From assembly GCA_028622995.1 (NCBI GenBank), contig JAJQJQ010000021.1, positions 930,001 to 994,000 on the forward strand: a stretch of DNA of 64,000 bases, read 5' to 3'. Positions 24,291-35,874 of the stretch are shown in pieces. Below the pieces are notes generated by a model. The model saw nothing but the letters and a program-made list of their open reading frames with translations, made no database searches and was not told where the DNA came from. The translations under genes and the position numbers were made by a program. The number at the start of each line of letters is the position of its first letter. Position 1 is the first letter of the stretch. This DNA comes from Panagrolaimus kolymaensis (Eukaryota; Nematoda; Chromadorea; Rhabditida; Panagrolaimidae).

Positions 24291-25426
24291 ACAGCCGAAT
24301 CGAAGAATGCAAAATGAAATTGAAAAAACTCGATTGAAAAGGCTATGAAATCCTTTTACCCATTTTTGAAGGTGGTGGATGATGGATGTTTATGTAAATT
24401 TTGGAAGAAAGAAAAGAATCAAAAAAATTTATAACTAAAAAAAATGAAAGAGATTTTTATCATTGCGACTTTTTTGATTCAATAAAAGGCGCGAAAAAAA
24501 GAGAGGCAAAAGTGGAACATTTAGGCCAACGTATATTTTTCTATTTAGGTACTAAATCTTATTGACGAATTTAATAAAGCCACTAGATTAAAAGGCCGTC
24601 CTTCGGCCGGCCAGTAATAGAATTTTAATGTAAATGAAAGTTAAACAATAATATGCAAATTATTTACATTCGTAAATTGCCTTTATTTTGAAAAAGATAA
24701 AAATGGTGGTTTTATGCAAATTTTTTAGATCCTGTCCTCTTTTTTTCCAGCTAACGGATCCTTCACTTTATTTTGGTCCATGGATCCTTTCTCTTATATT
24801 AGCTCCATGGATCCATGTCCAGCTATTAACTCCATGGAATCGTCTAAAGAAAACCGCTACTCATCACCATTTCATTTCCATGTAATGAGAATGAAAAATC
24901 CTTTTCTGCCTTTTCATTCTTTTTTTCCTTCTTTTTGCTTGAAAATTTGCATTGAAACACGGACGCACAACATAAATTACTAGGAAGGATTATGGCAAAA
25001 ACATTGATTGGACCATTTCGATGTAAACGTGGAAACTATCGCTAACAAAAAAATTTACTTTGTTTTCTTGTTTCCATGCATTTTAGTTTTCCCGCCATTT
25101 CTAATCAAAATAACATGCAGCGTCCAGCTCAATCTTGAATGGAATAAATTCCATGAGCCTATTTTGTGTTATCGTCTTTCTTGATTCTTCATTACTTTCC
25201 TATTACCCTTTTGAGTTTGCTTGTTTCCACTAAAAAATTATTGTAATTTCCTCATTTTTCCTTCACATTCTCAAAAACAATGTGTCACAAACAAATCCTT
25301 GTTTAACTTTCAACGTGTTTTATTGATGACGTGTTTTCGAGATTTTTTGCGCTTTATTTATCTAATATTTTTGTATTCTTTATTTACTTGTTTAATGCAA
25401 ACCATTTTCAGGTACTATTCACCACA
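24291..25426. other. divergent intergenic region, kinase / ISWI
   Basis: Probably holds both promoters. A GC-rich hairpin-forming sequence lies at 24592-24613 (GGCCG-TCCTT-CGGCC) in otherwise AT-rich DNA. CCATGGATCC-like units recur at about 24778, 24804 and 24831. An acceptor-like TTTTCAG at about 25406-25411, 16 bp before the ISWI ATG, suits trans-splicing. Short frames here have no coding support. Confidence 0.45.
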
Positions 25427-28400
25427 ATGTCGTCTTCGGATGAAACTTATAATAAGTTTTTAAAACTGGTTGATGATGCTGAAGCTAAAGCTCAAGCTTT
25501 AAACAACGATGAAATTGATCCAATTCATACTTTTCAAAAATCGCCTCCGTTTATTACTGGTGGCGAATTACGTGATTATCAAGTACGTGGTCTCAATTGG
25601 ATGATTCAACTTCAACATAATAATATCAATGGAATCTTAGCTGATGAAATGGTAAGCTTGTTAATTTATAAAGATGTTCTTAACTAAACTTTATTTTTAG
25701 GGTCTTGGTAAAACTCTTCAAACCATATCTTTACTTGGCTACTTGAAACATATCCAACATGTCAATGGCCCTTTTCTTATTATTGTTCCAAAATCGACTC
25801 TTCAAAATTGGATGAATGAATTTGAACGATGGTGTCCCACGCTTCGAGCTGTATGTTTGATTGGTCCTGAAGAAGAACGTAAAGTGATCTTTGCTGAAAA
25901 ATTGATCCCTGGAAAGTATGATGTAAGTTTCACTTTAATATTTGAAGAATCGTATTACCCATCATTTTTAGGCTGTGGTTACTTCATATGAAATGGTTCT
26001 CAAATGTATGACATTCTTGAAAAAGGTCTCATGGAAATATATTCTCATTGATGAAGCTCATCGAATTAAAAATGAAAATTCCAAGCTCTCACTATTTGTT
26101 CGACAACTTAAATCTGATCATCGCTTGCTCATTACTGGTACGCCTCTTCAAAACAACTTGCATGAATTATGGGCTTTACTCAACTTCCTAATGCCTGAAA
26201 TGTTTTCAAATTCTGAAGATTTCGATTCGTGGATGACAGCAACGGATAAGATCAACACTGAAGAAATTGTCAAACGACTTCATCAAGTGGGTTTTCATGT
26301 TTTTGTAACTCATCTTTTACCATCCCTTTTTTTTTAGATTCTTCAGCCATTCCTTCTTCGTCGTATAAAAGCTGATGTTGAAAAATCACTTTTACCAAAG
26401 AAAGAACTCAAAATTTATATTGGTTTAGCAAAGCTTCAACGTGAATGGTATTCCAAAATTCTCCTCAAAGATATTAATGTTATTAATGGAGCTGGTAAAG
26501 TTGAAAAGACTCAACTAAACAATATTCTTATGCACCTTAGAAAATGTTGCAATCATCCGTATCTTTTTCAAGGAGCTGAACCTGGTCCACCATTTACAAC
26601 TGATGAACATTTAATCAATAATTGTGGTAAAATGGTTCTTCTTGATAAACTTCTCACTCGTTTGAAGGAACAAGGATCTCGTGTTTTGATCTTTTCATCC
26701 ATGACTCGTATGTTGGACATCTTAGAAGATTACTGCCGATTCCGTCAACATGAATATTGCCGATTAGATGGTCAAACAGCTCATGAAGATCGTCAAGTTT
26801 CTATCAATGAATACAATGCACCAAATTCTAAAAAGTTCATCTTCATGCTTACTGCTCGAGCTGGTGGACTTGGTATCAATTTAGCAACAGCTGATGTCGT
26901 TATCATCTATGATTCTGATTGGAATCCTCAAGTTGATTTACAAGCTATGGTTGGTTTTGGTCTTTACTTATTACATATTTTATCTTTTCTTTGATTATAG
27001 GATCGTGCTCATCGAATTGGTCAAAAGAAACAAGTTCGAGTTTTTCGCTTGGTTACTGAAAGCACTGTAGAAGAACGAGTCATTGAAAAAGCTGAAATGA
27101 AACTTCGTCTTGATAATGTGGTCATTCAACAAGGTCGTTTAACGGAAGCTCAAAAAACTCTTGGTCGAGATGAAATGCTTACAATGATTCGACATGGAGC
27201 TGAAACAATTTTTGCTGGAAAGGATTCAACCATCACTGATGAAGATATCGATACTATTCTCAAGAAAGGTGAAGAAAAGACTAAAGAACTTGATGAAAAG
27301 ATGAGCAAACTTGGAGAATCTTCACTTCGAAACTTTACTCTTGATACAGCAACTACGGATTCTGGTTCAACTTATGTTTGGCAAGGTGAAGATTATCGTA
27401 ATAAGCGGAAAGCTCCTGAACTTGATCTATGGATTGAACCACCTAAGCGTGCACGAAGAGCTGTCAACTATGAAAAAGAAGGAACTATGGATGATCCAAC
27501 CAAATCGCTCAAAGCTCTACGTTCTAAAATTCCACAAGTGTATGATTTTCAATTTTATCCAATGCGTCTTTATGAACTCCTTGATCGTGAAATGTGTGCC
27601 TTGCAAAAACGATTCAATTATCAAGCTCAAAAACCGGCAGGTCTTCCACCAAAAGAAGCAGAAAATGCTCGAATTGAAGAAAAACAAAGAATTGATAATG
27701 CTGTACCATTAACCGAAGAAGAAATGGCTGAACGCGATGAACTTCTTACTCAAGGTTTAAGCGATTGGAATCGTCGTGAATTTCAACAATTTGTCAAAGG
27801 TTGTGAAAAATATGGTCGAAATGAATTGGAATCAATTGCAAATGAATTTGAAACGAAAACTTTAGAAGAAGTTATAAAATATGCCAACATCTTTTGGAGG
27901 AATATCCAGTGAGTTTACTTTAATTTTTTATGGATGAATGATTCATTATTTGTTTTTTAGAAATCTTACTGAATTTGAACGTATTTTGGCACAAATTGAA
28001 CGTGGTGAACAAAGAATTGAAAAGCGTCAATTAACTAAACAAGCGATTGATCGGAAGATGGCTAAATATTCTGCACCTTTTCAACAACTTCGTCTTCCAT
28101 ATGGTGGCAATAAATCCAAATGTATGTTTTTTTCGTCTTCTTGCTTTTTGATTACTAATCATACTTTTATCTTTATAGATTTCAACGATGAAGAAGATCG
28201 ATTCCTTGTTTGTCAACTTCATGCACTTGGTTTGGATAATGAAAATGTTTATGAGGATTTGCTTCAAAGTGTTCGAACTTCATCGCATTTTCGGTTTGAT
28301 TGGTTTATCAAATCCCGTACTCCTCTTGTAAGTTTCTTGACTTTTGTTACTTTGTTTACAATGAATATTTTCAGGAGCTTCAGCGACGTTGTCAAGCTTT

Positions 28401-28551
28401 GGTTGCAATGATTGAAAAAGAAATGGAACGCGAAATTCAGGCTGAGAATGAAAGAGATGGAAAGAAGAGTTTCACAATGAATCCACCACCAAAGATAACA
28501 GTAAGGAATAAGCCTGGTCCAAAGCCCAAGAATCGTGATGGTGTTGTATAA
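25427..28551 (+). CDS. isw-1: ISWI-type chromatin-remodelling ATPase
   Basis: Nuclear SNF2-family ATPase that slides and spaces nucleosomes (NURF/ACF/CHRAC-type complexes). Eight exons: 25427-25651, 25701-25922, 25972-26286, 26338-26949, 27001-27908, 27961-28121, 28179-28327, 28375-28551; 922 aa, all introns 50-53 bp or nearly so and without the AAACTG motif. Walker A GLGKT at residues 76-80, DEAH box at about 176-179, [15 protein letters not shown], then helicase C with RAGGLGINL and AHRIGQ. The NegC-like segment ([10 protein letters not shown]) leads into HAND (about 610-700), SANT (about 711-760) and SLIDE (about 815-895), so the domain order is complete. The N terminus before the ATPase is only about 55 residues, and I do not see the basic AutoN inhibitory segment found in fly ISWI. 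Either it was lost or an upstream exon is missed, but an acceptor directly before the ATG favours this start. Confidence 0.93.
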
Positions 28552-28992
28552 CCTTTTTCTTCTTTTTTGTTTTGTTTTTGATTTCTTTGTCGTTTTGTTA
28601 TAAATATTTAATTTGCATGCGTGTTTTTGATACATAATAAATTTTTGTTACGTTTTTACATTTGGTTTATTATTAAAGATGCGAAAAATATTAAAAACTG
28701 ATCATTAAGATTAATTAATGAACAACAATGTTATTGAAACATGTTTCATAGAAAGTATGGCAACTAATCAAACAAAGCTTCCATTGATTTCATAGACTTG
28801 TGTTATTAATTGAGAACATTAATTTATGACTTTTATTGCAAAACGGATGTTAATAACATGTTTTTTAGATTTTTGTGACCTTCGGAAACAATGTTGTTTT
28901 GATTTCCGATTGACTATATAAAGAGCTTCAATTTCGATTATTAGCATCAGTTTTCAATTAACTGTCTTTTCTTCAACTCAAAAATTTCAATT
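28552..28992 (+). promoter_or_regulatory. ISWI 3' end and copy C promoter
   Basis: AATAAA signal near 28636 for ISWI. The copy C promoter follows: AATAACATGTTTTTT at 28852-28866, GAAACAATG near 28886, GACTATATAAAGAGC near 28911, then a leader nearly identical to that of copy A. Confidence 0.65.
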
Positions 28993-29718
28993 ATGTTCCG
29001 TTTTGTTATTTTGGCTCTTGCTTTAACTTCAGCAGTTTTTGCTCAAAATGTTGCAAACCCAGCAGCCATTTATGGAATCAATCCATCAGCCATGAATCAA
29101 ATGAATCCCGCTGCTTTGGGAGGATATCCAATGGGACAACCACAACAATCCATGCTTGGCAATAGTTATGGAATGAATCCAGCTTTAATGGGAATGAATC
29201 CAATGATGAATGGCATGAATTCTATGAACCCGATGACTTCCATGTATGGAATGAACCCAATGACAAATCCAATGATGTCTGGCATGAATGGCTTTTATCC
29301 TCAACAAGCTGGCCTCGGTCTTGGACTTCAAGCTGGACTTGGATTAAATGGAATGAACCCTCTTATGAATCCCATGGCAGCCATGAACCCATTGAACTCT
29401 ATGTATGGCATGAATCCATCTATGATGAACCCCATGAATTCCATGTATGGAATGAACCAAATGACTAATCCAATGACTAATCCAATGATGTCTGGATTTA
29501 ACCCAATTACTGGAATGTCTGGAATGAATCCAATGGCTTCAATGTATGGCATGAACCCATCCATGATGAATCCAATGATGATGGGCGGTGGCATGAATGG
29601 CCTTACCCAATCTCCTTATGGTTATCCCATGGGTCAACAACAACAAATGGGTTATCCATCAACTCTTGGATTACAATCTGGTGGTCGTCTTACTTCCCCA
29701 ACATTTGGACGTAAATAA
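28993..29718 (+). CDS. secreted Met/Asn/Pro-rich repeat protein, copy C
   Basis: Single-exon gene, 241 aa, almost identical over most of its length to copy A (20534-21247), which lies in inverted orientation 7.7 kb away. Signal peptide ending VFAQ, NVANPAA, PMGQPQQSMLGNSYGMNP, MNPM/SMYGMNP repeats, Gly/Leu block, a Met-Met-Met-Gly-Gly-Gly segment, GYPMGQQQQMGYP and the end SPTFGRK. Differences from copy A are mainly small indels in repeat units (for example an added MNPMAAMNP stretch). An AATAAA signal lies near 29792. High identity at base level, including synonymous sites, suggests recent duplication or gene conversion. Function unknown. Confidence 0.85.
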   Translation: MFRFVILALALTSAVFAQNVANPAAIYGINPSAMNQMNPAALGGYPMGQPQQSMLGNSYGMNPALMGMNPMMNGMNSMNPMTSMYGMNPMTNPMMSGMNGFYPQQAGLGLGLQAGLGLNGMNPLMNPMAAMNPLNSMYGMNPSMMNPMNSMYGMNQMTNPMTNPMMSGFNPITGMSGMNPMASMYGMNPSMMNPMMMGGGMNGLTQSPYGYPMGQQQQMGYPSTLGLQSGGRLTSPTFGRK

Positions 29719-30771
29719 ATTAATAATTAATGTAAAATACGTGTTTCTTTTCTGATATTTGTTTTGTATATTTTGTACATTTTTAAACCTAAATAAAGGC
29801 AAACCACTCAAATGAAATATTTCATAATTGATGCAATGAAAATAAAGGAGTCATATTAAAGCAAATAAAGCATAATATCCATTTTAGCTTTTGTTTATCT
29901 CTTTTTTCATTATTATAAGCAAGCAAACAAAGGCGCTTGCTTCTTCTTTACATAAATTTTAGCTGGTTACCCCGGGTAGCAGCAGCAAGCAGCCATGGTT
30001 GTTGCTTTTTGGGTTTTACTTTTACCTTTCTTTTTTTATTTCAACGCGATATTTTTTATCCATTTTTATTTTGTGTTTTAAAAAAACTGAATTCCTTTAT
30101 TTTTTTATTTATTTTTCTTGAATCATAAATAATAATATTTTTGAAAATTGCCTTATAAACCCTTCTTGATGACATCCTTCGATAATGCCTTTCTTTCTTT
30201 AAAAGTCATAAACTTTTCTGCTTGAAGCTTCTGTTTTTCCTTGTTTTTTTGCTGAGTTTTTTACGGCTCATTTATTTTTTTTGGTGACAACAACACATAC
30301 ATAACTTTTCGTTAAGGCTGAGGCACTCCATAAAGAAAAGATATGGCATTCACCCTACTTGCATCGATTGTGTTTTTTTCTTTCTTTTTCCTTTTTTCGC
30401 ACGCGAAGCATAGAAATGGAAGTAAGGAACAGCTGAAGCATAATAACTAAAATAATGTCTTCTGGAATATTGAAAAGCAGCCTGTCTTTCCTTTCCATCT
30501 CCATAAAAAGAACTAAAATAAAAAGAAAAGTCAGCAGCGGCATTATTTTTTTTCGGAAGAAAGTCATATTTTTTATTTTTTTCGTGGTATTAGTTTGTTG
30601 CTGCTAATTTCTTTTTATTTATTTCTATCATCAACTTTTCAACTTGCAAATTTGCAAAAACTAAAACAAAGCTTTTGCGCCGACATTTTATAAAATTATT
30701 CTTGGAATAAAGGCAATCCAAAGAATAACAACGCTTCTTCCTTCATTTATTTTGTAATTCTAAAAACAAAT
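29719..30771. other. intergenic region, no gene supported
   Basis: 3' flank of copy C and presumed upstream region of the EF-hand gene. Contains direct AGCAGCAGCAAGCAGCC near 29977 and one AAACTG copy near 30085. Open frames on both strands are short and lack splice context. Confidence 0.4.
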
Positions 30772-33700
30772 ATGCTTGAACCCATTGCAACTTCCGGCTC
30801 TGCCTCTGTCGCTGCTGCTTCATCATCTTTATCTCCAACAAATCTTCTTACAGCTTCTGCATCTGTTGAAGAAGTAGCAAGCGATGAAGATGGAAGTAAT
30901 AATAGTATAACAATAGAAATCCCATCTCCATCATTTCGAAAAATTTCTTCTATATCTCGAAATACAAATAAAACTCCATCACCATCGCGAACATCATTTA
31001 TTTCAAGTGGAGTAACAAAATTTATGACTCTAGATTTTCCAAACACCCGAAGAAAGCTTTCATTATTATTACCTCCAAAATCAGCACCTCCAAATAATCA
31101 GAACGCTAATATTAATAACAATCATGGAAAGCGAAGTATGAGCAGTCGATTATCAGCTGGACAAATGAGTTTACGAAGATTTAGTGGTGGAAATAAAAAA
31201 GATAATAATAATTCTGCAACTGGAGGTGGAGGAGGAACCATGTCAAGTGGTAGAAGCTTATTAGCTGCTACTATTAGGGTTTGTTTATTTTTATATATAA
31301 TAAATTTAATTTAATTTTTAAACTGTGTTTCTTTTTCGAAATCAAATTCTTTATTCTTAAATCTTAATTATGTGAAGAAAAAAAAAACTATTGAGAATTG
31401 GAAAGGGTTAATAAGTAATAGACAGACGGTCGCGAAAGAATAAAAAACTGGATGTTGTGTAAATATGATAATAAACTGAGTCAAATTATAATTAATGATT
31501 GATTTGAATATTCATAAATTAAAGCTCTTTAAAATTAACTAATATTTTTTTGTTGCAATTATAAAACTGAACATCAGAAATTTTCGTTTTTTTTAAATTT
31601 TATTTTTATATCACTGTTACACGATGCCGTCTTTTCCCATCCATATTCAGCTTTGAACTTTTTATTAAAAGAAAATTTTTGTTTTGAAAATAACTGTAAA
31701 TTTTTTATAAAAGAAATAATATTGGCTTCTTTTATGTAATGCTTTTATTAATTTAAACTGTAAATTTGAATTATTCATTAATTTTTCTAATTAAAATAAA
31801 CTGCGATTTTTTTTGATATAGGGCAAATTAAATCAAAAAACTGCATTAAGATGAGGAACTTTTAACGTAAAATATTAAAGAGAAAAAACTGCATTCGGTG
31901 AATCAAATTGTAATAAAAAAATTTTTTACTTTAAAGAGTTTTATATAAATGAAATTTGTTGCTGTAGGAAAGGAATATTTAGTATTTATTTCATGGCTGA
32001 GCTTTTCACATTTTATTAAAATATTTTTACCATTTAAAAAACTGAAATTTAATTTAAAAAAAACTAGAATAAAACTGTATAACAAAAAAAATCAATATGT
32101 ATATTTTTAGTAAAAACTGTGACCAGATTGCATTTTTGCTAGAAAACATTTTTTAACATAAATAACAGCAGCGATCAAACAACGACAAATATTTTCATCA
32201 ATGAGAACGTTTTTGTTATTTATTCTTTTGAAAGCCAAAACGAAAAAAATGGACGATGCTCGCGCTTTTTTTTGGCTTTGCTTTGTTTTGTTTTTAATGG
32301 GTTTCGAAGCAACAAAATGGAAGGAAAAGGAAGGAAAACCATTGCATTTTTAAAAGCAAACAAAGACGACCAATATTTTTTTTGGGCATAAAAAAAGAAG
32401 GAAAATGCTTTAATTTTTTTTTATTTCTCAACACCCCAAAAATAAAATTTGAGTTATTGTTGTTATACCTTTGGTTTTAAAATAAAAAAAGAAGCTTTAT
32501 TTTATTATTTTTTGTTCTGCGTTCAAAACCTTATATTTTTAAAATTTTTATTTCACCATCTGTAGAAAGAAAATTTGGAAGAAAATAAACGAATTTCAAA
32601 GCAGCTGTTTATTCTCACACTTTTTGCTGTTGCTTTTGGGGTTTAAGGCTTTTTTTAAACAAAGCTAAGAAAAAAAATATTTATCGATTTTTTAAAAATT
32701 TTAACAGTTTAATAAAAAATTTTCTTGTATTTCAATTTTATTTAAAACTGAAAACCTTGGGTTAAAATTATTTTTTTGGTTTAAAAAAATGGATCAACAA
32801 TCAATAAAAAAATCTTCAATACCTAAAAAAGATAGCAGCGGCGGAGCCCAATCCCAATCTGCTTCAAGTCGCCTCCGTCGAATGACTTCTTCCATGTCAA
32901 TTGGAAGTTCGACGACGATGACGACAGGAAATAATTATAATAATAATAAAATGATAACAAATATTCAGGCTAGATTTGGTCAACATGATTCAAATGATGA
33001 TTCACAAACTCCATTAGTTACACATTTGGATAAATATTCTGATGATGAATTAAAAGAATATCGACAAGTTTTTAATATGTTTGATGCGGGTGAGTCATAA
33101 CAAACATTCATTTATTTTGAACTGGATTTACTTGTTTAAAATTGAGCAAAATTTGTTAAGAGGTTGGAAAATTAACTGTACATTCTTTTTGATTTTTAAA
33201 AAATATTTTTTATAAACTGAATCCTGGAATTTTTTGTTGCAATGTTCATGGTACAAAATTAGAATTTTTTATGGAAGTTTCAAATTTAACTGCATCGCAA
33301 TAAGCAGTACGGCTTAAATATGCCTTTGGATATTTTTGTAATTTTTTAAAACTGGGTTGAAGAAATTTTATTTAAAATTATTTTGTTTGTTATTTTTTAA
33401 GTTTAGAAAGTTTTATATTTTAAATTGACATAACTTAATGCAGCGCTGCAAAAAAAAAAAAATTGACGCACGTTTCAAATATTAAATTTAACTGTCCCAT
33501 CTTTTAAGGACGCAGCTTTAATCTGCATTTTTTCCTGTAAAATAATTTTCAATATTTTTTTAAAACCTTAATTTAAAATTAAAAAGATCTATAAACTGTC
33601 TTTATGATGCTTTTTTGCATTCCATTGCAAAAAACACTAATTTCTTTATAATAAATATTTAAGCACAAAAAACTGTTTCAAAAACTTCTAAAATTTTTTC

Positions 33701-34214
33701 TTTTTATGAATTAAATTAACTGTCGAATGTTTATTTTTTATATTTTCAGACCGCTCAGGTGCAATCGGTTTGGATGAGCTTGAAAATGCTATATCCAATT
33801 TGGGAATGGATCCTAAAACTGTCGATTTGGAATCTGTAATTAAAGAAGCGGATAAACGAGGAAATCATCAAATTGATTTCGACGAGTTTTGCGAAGTTAT
33901 GCGAAAAATGTCAGAAAAAAATCGTTCATGGAACGAAGTCATTAAAGAATGTTTTGCTGTTTTTGATCGAGTAAGAATTTTTATAAATTTATAATTTTTA
34001 ACTGTGACCATTGATTTTTATTTTTTAGTCTGAATCCGGTTTAATTACAAGAAAAGATTTTGAATATATTTTGCGTGAAATGGGTGGAATTCAAAATCCA
34101 TATTTAATTGATGAATTATTTACTGAATTCGATGTGGATTCCGATGGTTTTATTGATTATGATGAATTTGGTTTTTTAGTTAAAAATTATTTAACCGATG
34201 ATGATGTTTTTTAA
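30772..34214 (+). CDS. calmodulin-like EF-hand protein, two possible first exons
   Basis: Ca2+-binding protein with four EF-hand-like loops. Core exons 33750-33970 and 34029-34214 follow either a local first exon starting at ATG 32789 (to 33089; 235 aa) or, alternatively, exon 30772-31278 spliced into an internal acceptor before 32969 (ATTCAG; 344 aa). Both routes keep frame. The upstream exon is Ser/Asn-rich with basic LRR-type segments and ends in ATIR. EF1 (DADRSGAIGLDE) and EF4 (DVDSDGFIDYDE) are canonical. EF3 (DRSESGLITRKD) is acceptable. EF2 (DKRGNHQIDFDE) has Arg at position 3 and His where Gly is usual, so it may bind weakly or not at all. A motif-free island directly before 32789 fits an internal promoter. 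The long introns carry AAACTG arrays, as does the 58-bp intron at 33971-34028. The C. elegans cal genes are the nearest known type. Confidence 0.8.
31279..32130 (+). repeat. AAACTG motif array (intron or spacer)
   Basis: Motif copies near 31320, 31446, 31474, 31564, 31690, 31757, 31798, 31838, 31886, 32039, 32073 and 32115, all on the + strand. No exon seen. Confidence 0.6.
32131..32740. promoter_or_regulatory. motif-free island before the downstream ATG
   Basis: No AACTG from about 32120 to 32745. More complex sequence, with GGAAGGAAAAGGAAGGAAAA near 32320 and CAGCTG near 32602. Sits directly upstream of ATG 32789, so I read it as a candidate internal promoter of the EF-hand gene (inference). 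Confidence 0.35.
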
Positions 34215-34599
34215 TTACTAAGAAATTTAATTAAACTAAATAAACTGCAACATTGCGTTCTACAACAAAGAACAAAACCAACTTGAGATGAGACACTTTT
34301 GCCAATGAAGGGAGAAATATTTTTTTTTTTTTTAAACTTTTTATAATTAAATAATCATATCTCAGCCATACAATTGTCAAAAAACATGAGTCAAACTGAT
34401 TCTATTCTCCAAATTCCCCTCTACAAGGCTGTATAAGCCAAATTTAAAAACATTGAATTAAAAAAAAGCGACTGCTAAAAAAAGATGCGTCCCGCCATAA
34501 CTTGGCTTTAAGAACGCAGTGGCAATTGTTTTCGTTCGTTCTATTGTTTTTTTTTTTGAAAATATAAAATTTACTAAAACATGCGTTTTGATTTAGTCC

Positions 34600-34781
34600 A
34601 CATCCCCCAATGATTGCCCGAACCCAAAAAGGGTTTAAATACAGAAGTATTAGCCCAACCAATTCGAACAAAGGGTTCATTTTTAGTCATTTGTTCAATG
34701 TATTCCACTTCAGCTTGAAAATACCATCGCTTGAAAAGTTATGAACCAGCAACCACACCCACAAGAATATTTGGCATCATG
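34600..34781 (-). pseudogene. ryanodine-receptor-like exon relic (SPRY region)
   Basis: On the - strand, an intact acceptor (TTTTTCCAG, 34790-34782) is followed by a frame reading NILVGVVAGS, a TAA stop (34741-34739), then KRWYFQAEVEYIEQM, PFVRIGWANT, FKPFLGSGNHWG. This resembles the SPRY1 region of ryanodine receptors (WYxE..., RxGWA..., PxPGxGxxWG), the sarcoplasmic/endoplasmic Ca2+-release channel (unc-68 in C. elegans). The internal stop and the breakdown after HWG, where the family continues GxNGVGDDxxSYGFDG, make it a dead fragment. No other exon of this very large gene is visible nearby. Identification is from family knowledge, without a search. Confidence 0.6.
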
Positions 34782-34849
34782 CTGGAAAAAAAGAAGAAAG
34801 AGTGAATGAGAAAATGTTTAAAACAAATTTCGCACAAAAAAGTAGTAGT

Positions 34850-35475
34850 ACTCAGTTTTAATTTAAATTTAAAAAATTTTTTTGTTTGTTTTTACAAATT
34901 AAACTCTAAAATCCAGTTTTACTTTTTTTGATAAAAATCTTTTTTGGATTCGTCCAATTTACTTCACAATTTTTTTTTTCTAATCGAAATAAAATCGCTG
35001 TCATCAATTAAAAATTTTATAATTAAAATTTATCAATGTTTTCATAATGATTACATATAGAACCAACAAAGATCAAAAAAACAGAAGCAGTGCTCATTTC
35101 TATTTTATACTCATTTTATTTTCAGAAAAAATGAATATAAAATTTTTTATTCTCAACAAATTTAACCTTTCTCAGTTTTTTTTCGCAACTACAATATTTT
35201 TCTTCTCTTTGTTTAATTATCTATGATCGAAAAAACCTTATAATTCAGTTTTATTTTTAAAAAAGGTTTTTATTTTTATTATTGCTATCCCTATTTTATT
35301 TTCGTCACAGTTTTTTTTATTTGGTGTTTTTTTATTAATTAAAGAAATTGATAATTTTAATCAATGATGCTGTCTGTCATCGATTGCTCAGTTTAAAAAA
35401 TCCAATATAATATATAAATATCCTAAATTAGGCTTGAGAACATTTTTACCCTAAAATACCGATATACAGTTTTCT
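34850..35475 (-). repeat. inverted motif island (CAGTTT on + strand)
   Basis: CAGTTT occurs near 34854, 34912, 35174, 35247, 35308, 35389 and 35466, and no AACTG lies between them. The flanking DNA on both sides carries the opposite orientation (34242 and 34394 to the left, 39097 onward to the right). On the - strand this stretch lies immediately 5' of the ryanodine-receptor-like relic, as its preceding intron would. Confidence 0.65.
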
Positions 35476-35874
35476 TATTTTTTCTAGTCAGCACTGAAAT
35501 CAAGATGCAGTTAAATTTTTTCTTTCCTTTAAATTAAAGAGTAGTGTAATGATGGGAAACCACGATTGCTTTTGTTATTTCATTCTTGGTTTGCAAACAT
35601 AGTTGGTTTAAGTTTACATTTAACGCTGCCTTTAAAAAAATAAGATATAAACCATTCATATTGCTAAGCTGATTAAAATAAATGCCATAGCTTTCAACAT
35701 ATGTTTAAAACATAATAAACAGTTGCAGCAATTTAAAAAAGATTTGATAAGAAAAAAATCAATTTCAAACATGGCGCTTTCGCTTTTTCGTTGCGAAAGA
35801 CCTCAGGTGAGGTGACGCGTTTATGACCATGCCTCCAGAAATTTCAAAAGTGTAAAGAAAAACTTACCAAAGGA

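Noticed and set aside
34444..34680. 78-codon frame on the - strand as a gene
   Set aside because: It is a shifted frame over the ryanodine-receptor-like relic; the family similarity lies in a different frame with a stop.
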